Assembly: GCA_944990035.1 (NCBI GenBank)
Contig: CALYLX010000110.1
Location: forward strand, 1 to 64,000
Direction: 5' to 3'
DNA length: 64,000 nucleotides
Source: Clitopilus passeckerianus
Lineage: Eukaryota > Basidiomycota > Agaricomycetes > Agaricales > Entolomataceae
Part shown: piece after piece, positions 63,941 to 64,000 of the stretch
Layout: each line of letters begins with the position of its first letter
Numbering within the stretch: position 1 is the stretch's first letter
The notes under the pieces: model-generated
The model's input: only the letters and a program-made list of their open reading frames with translations
Database searches by the model: none
Told to the model about the DNA's origin: nothing
Position numbers and translations under genes: made by a program

Positions 63941-64000
63941 TAAGCACTTCGTTCTGACTCCAGATTCGCTTGATATTGATGAGAATGTACTCAGCAATGA

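Overview
The window is nuclear DNA of a filamentous basidiomycete, most likely an Agaricomycete. Almost every gene is split by many 48-65 nt GT-AG introns. The content also fits: an AA9 lytic polysaccharide monooxygenase, a DUF6593 protein, F-box proteins, a CBM19-like secreted protein, a NACHT-ankyrin protein and several fungal orphan membrane proteins. There is no CRISPR array, phage, operon or organellar sequence. No database search was possible, so family calls rest on motifs recognised by eye.

Layout. 1-2.6 kb: no convincing gene. 2.6-5.0 kb: a two-finger C2H2 transcription factor, conserved but broken by about ten single-base losses. 5.0-8.0 kb: nothing recognised. 8.0-11.2 kb: remains of a HAMP-repeat (group III/Nik1-type) histidine-kinase-like gene, split by a 1.3 kb Mutator-like non-autonomous transposon with terminal inverted repeats and a 9-bp target duplication. 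11.4-12.8 kb: alpha/beta hydrolase. 13.3-15.5 kb: MFS transporter. 15.9-16.7 kb: unknown protein. 17.3-19.3 kb: RNA lariat debranching enzyme. 19.9-24.1 kb: thymidylate synthase and an SR-protein kinase. 25.1-27.1 kb: F-box-like protein. 28.0-31.1 kb: an intronless membrane protein and the AA9 LPMO. 32.6-36.4 kb: recyclin (F-box plus Sec10-like). 37.2-38.0 kb: DUF6593. 40.5-42.0 kb: single-pass Ser/Thr-rich surface protein. 43.7-44.9 kb: CBM19-like secreted protein. 45.1-46.4 kb: TatD nuclease. 47.1-49.9 kb: a disordered protein and 3-ketoacyl-CoA thiolase. 50.1-51.3 kb: seven-TM-type protein. 51.9-55.0 kb: phosphoinositide phospholipase C. 55.3-58.2 kb: a DUF4598/NOPCHAP1-like protein head-to-head with Dus1. 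58.8-59.9 kb: Cys-rich single-pass protein. 60.9-63.9 kb: a broken NACHT-ankyrin gene. tRNA genes: two identical tRNA-Arg(ACG) copies and one probable intron-containing tRNA-His(GTG).

From about 18.1 kb to 60 kb the gene models I followed join cleanly in frame. From 2.6 to about 18.1 kb the conserved genes I followed nearly all carry apparent single-base losses, often in homopolymers, which looks more like uncorrected sequencing error than decay. The HAMP gene is the exception: it also has a nonsense codon and the transposon insertion, so it is a true pseudogene.

Most genes are independent housekeeping or lifestyle genes: splicing and RNA (Dbr1, SRPK, Dus1, NOPCHAP1-like), endosomal recycling (recyclin), lipid signalling (PLC), beta-oxidation (thiolase), nucleotide synthesis (thymidylate synthase) and wood or litter decay (AA9).
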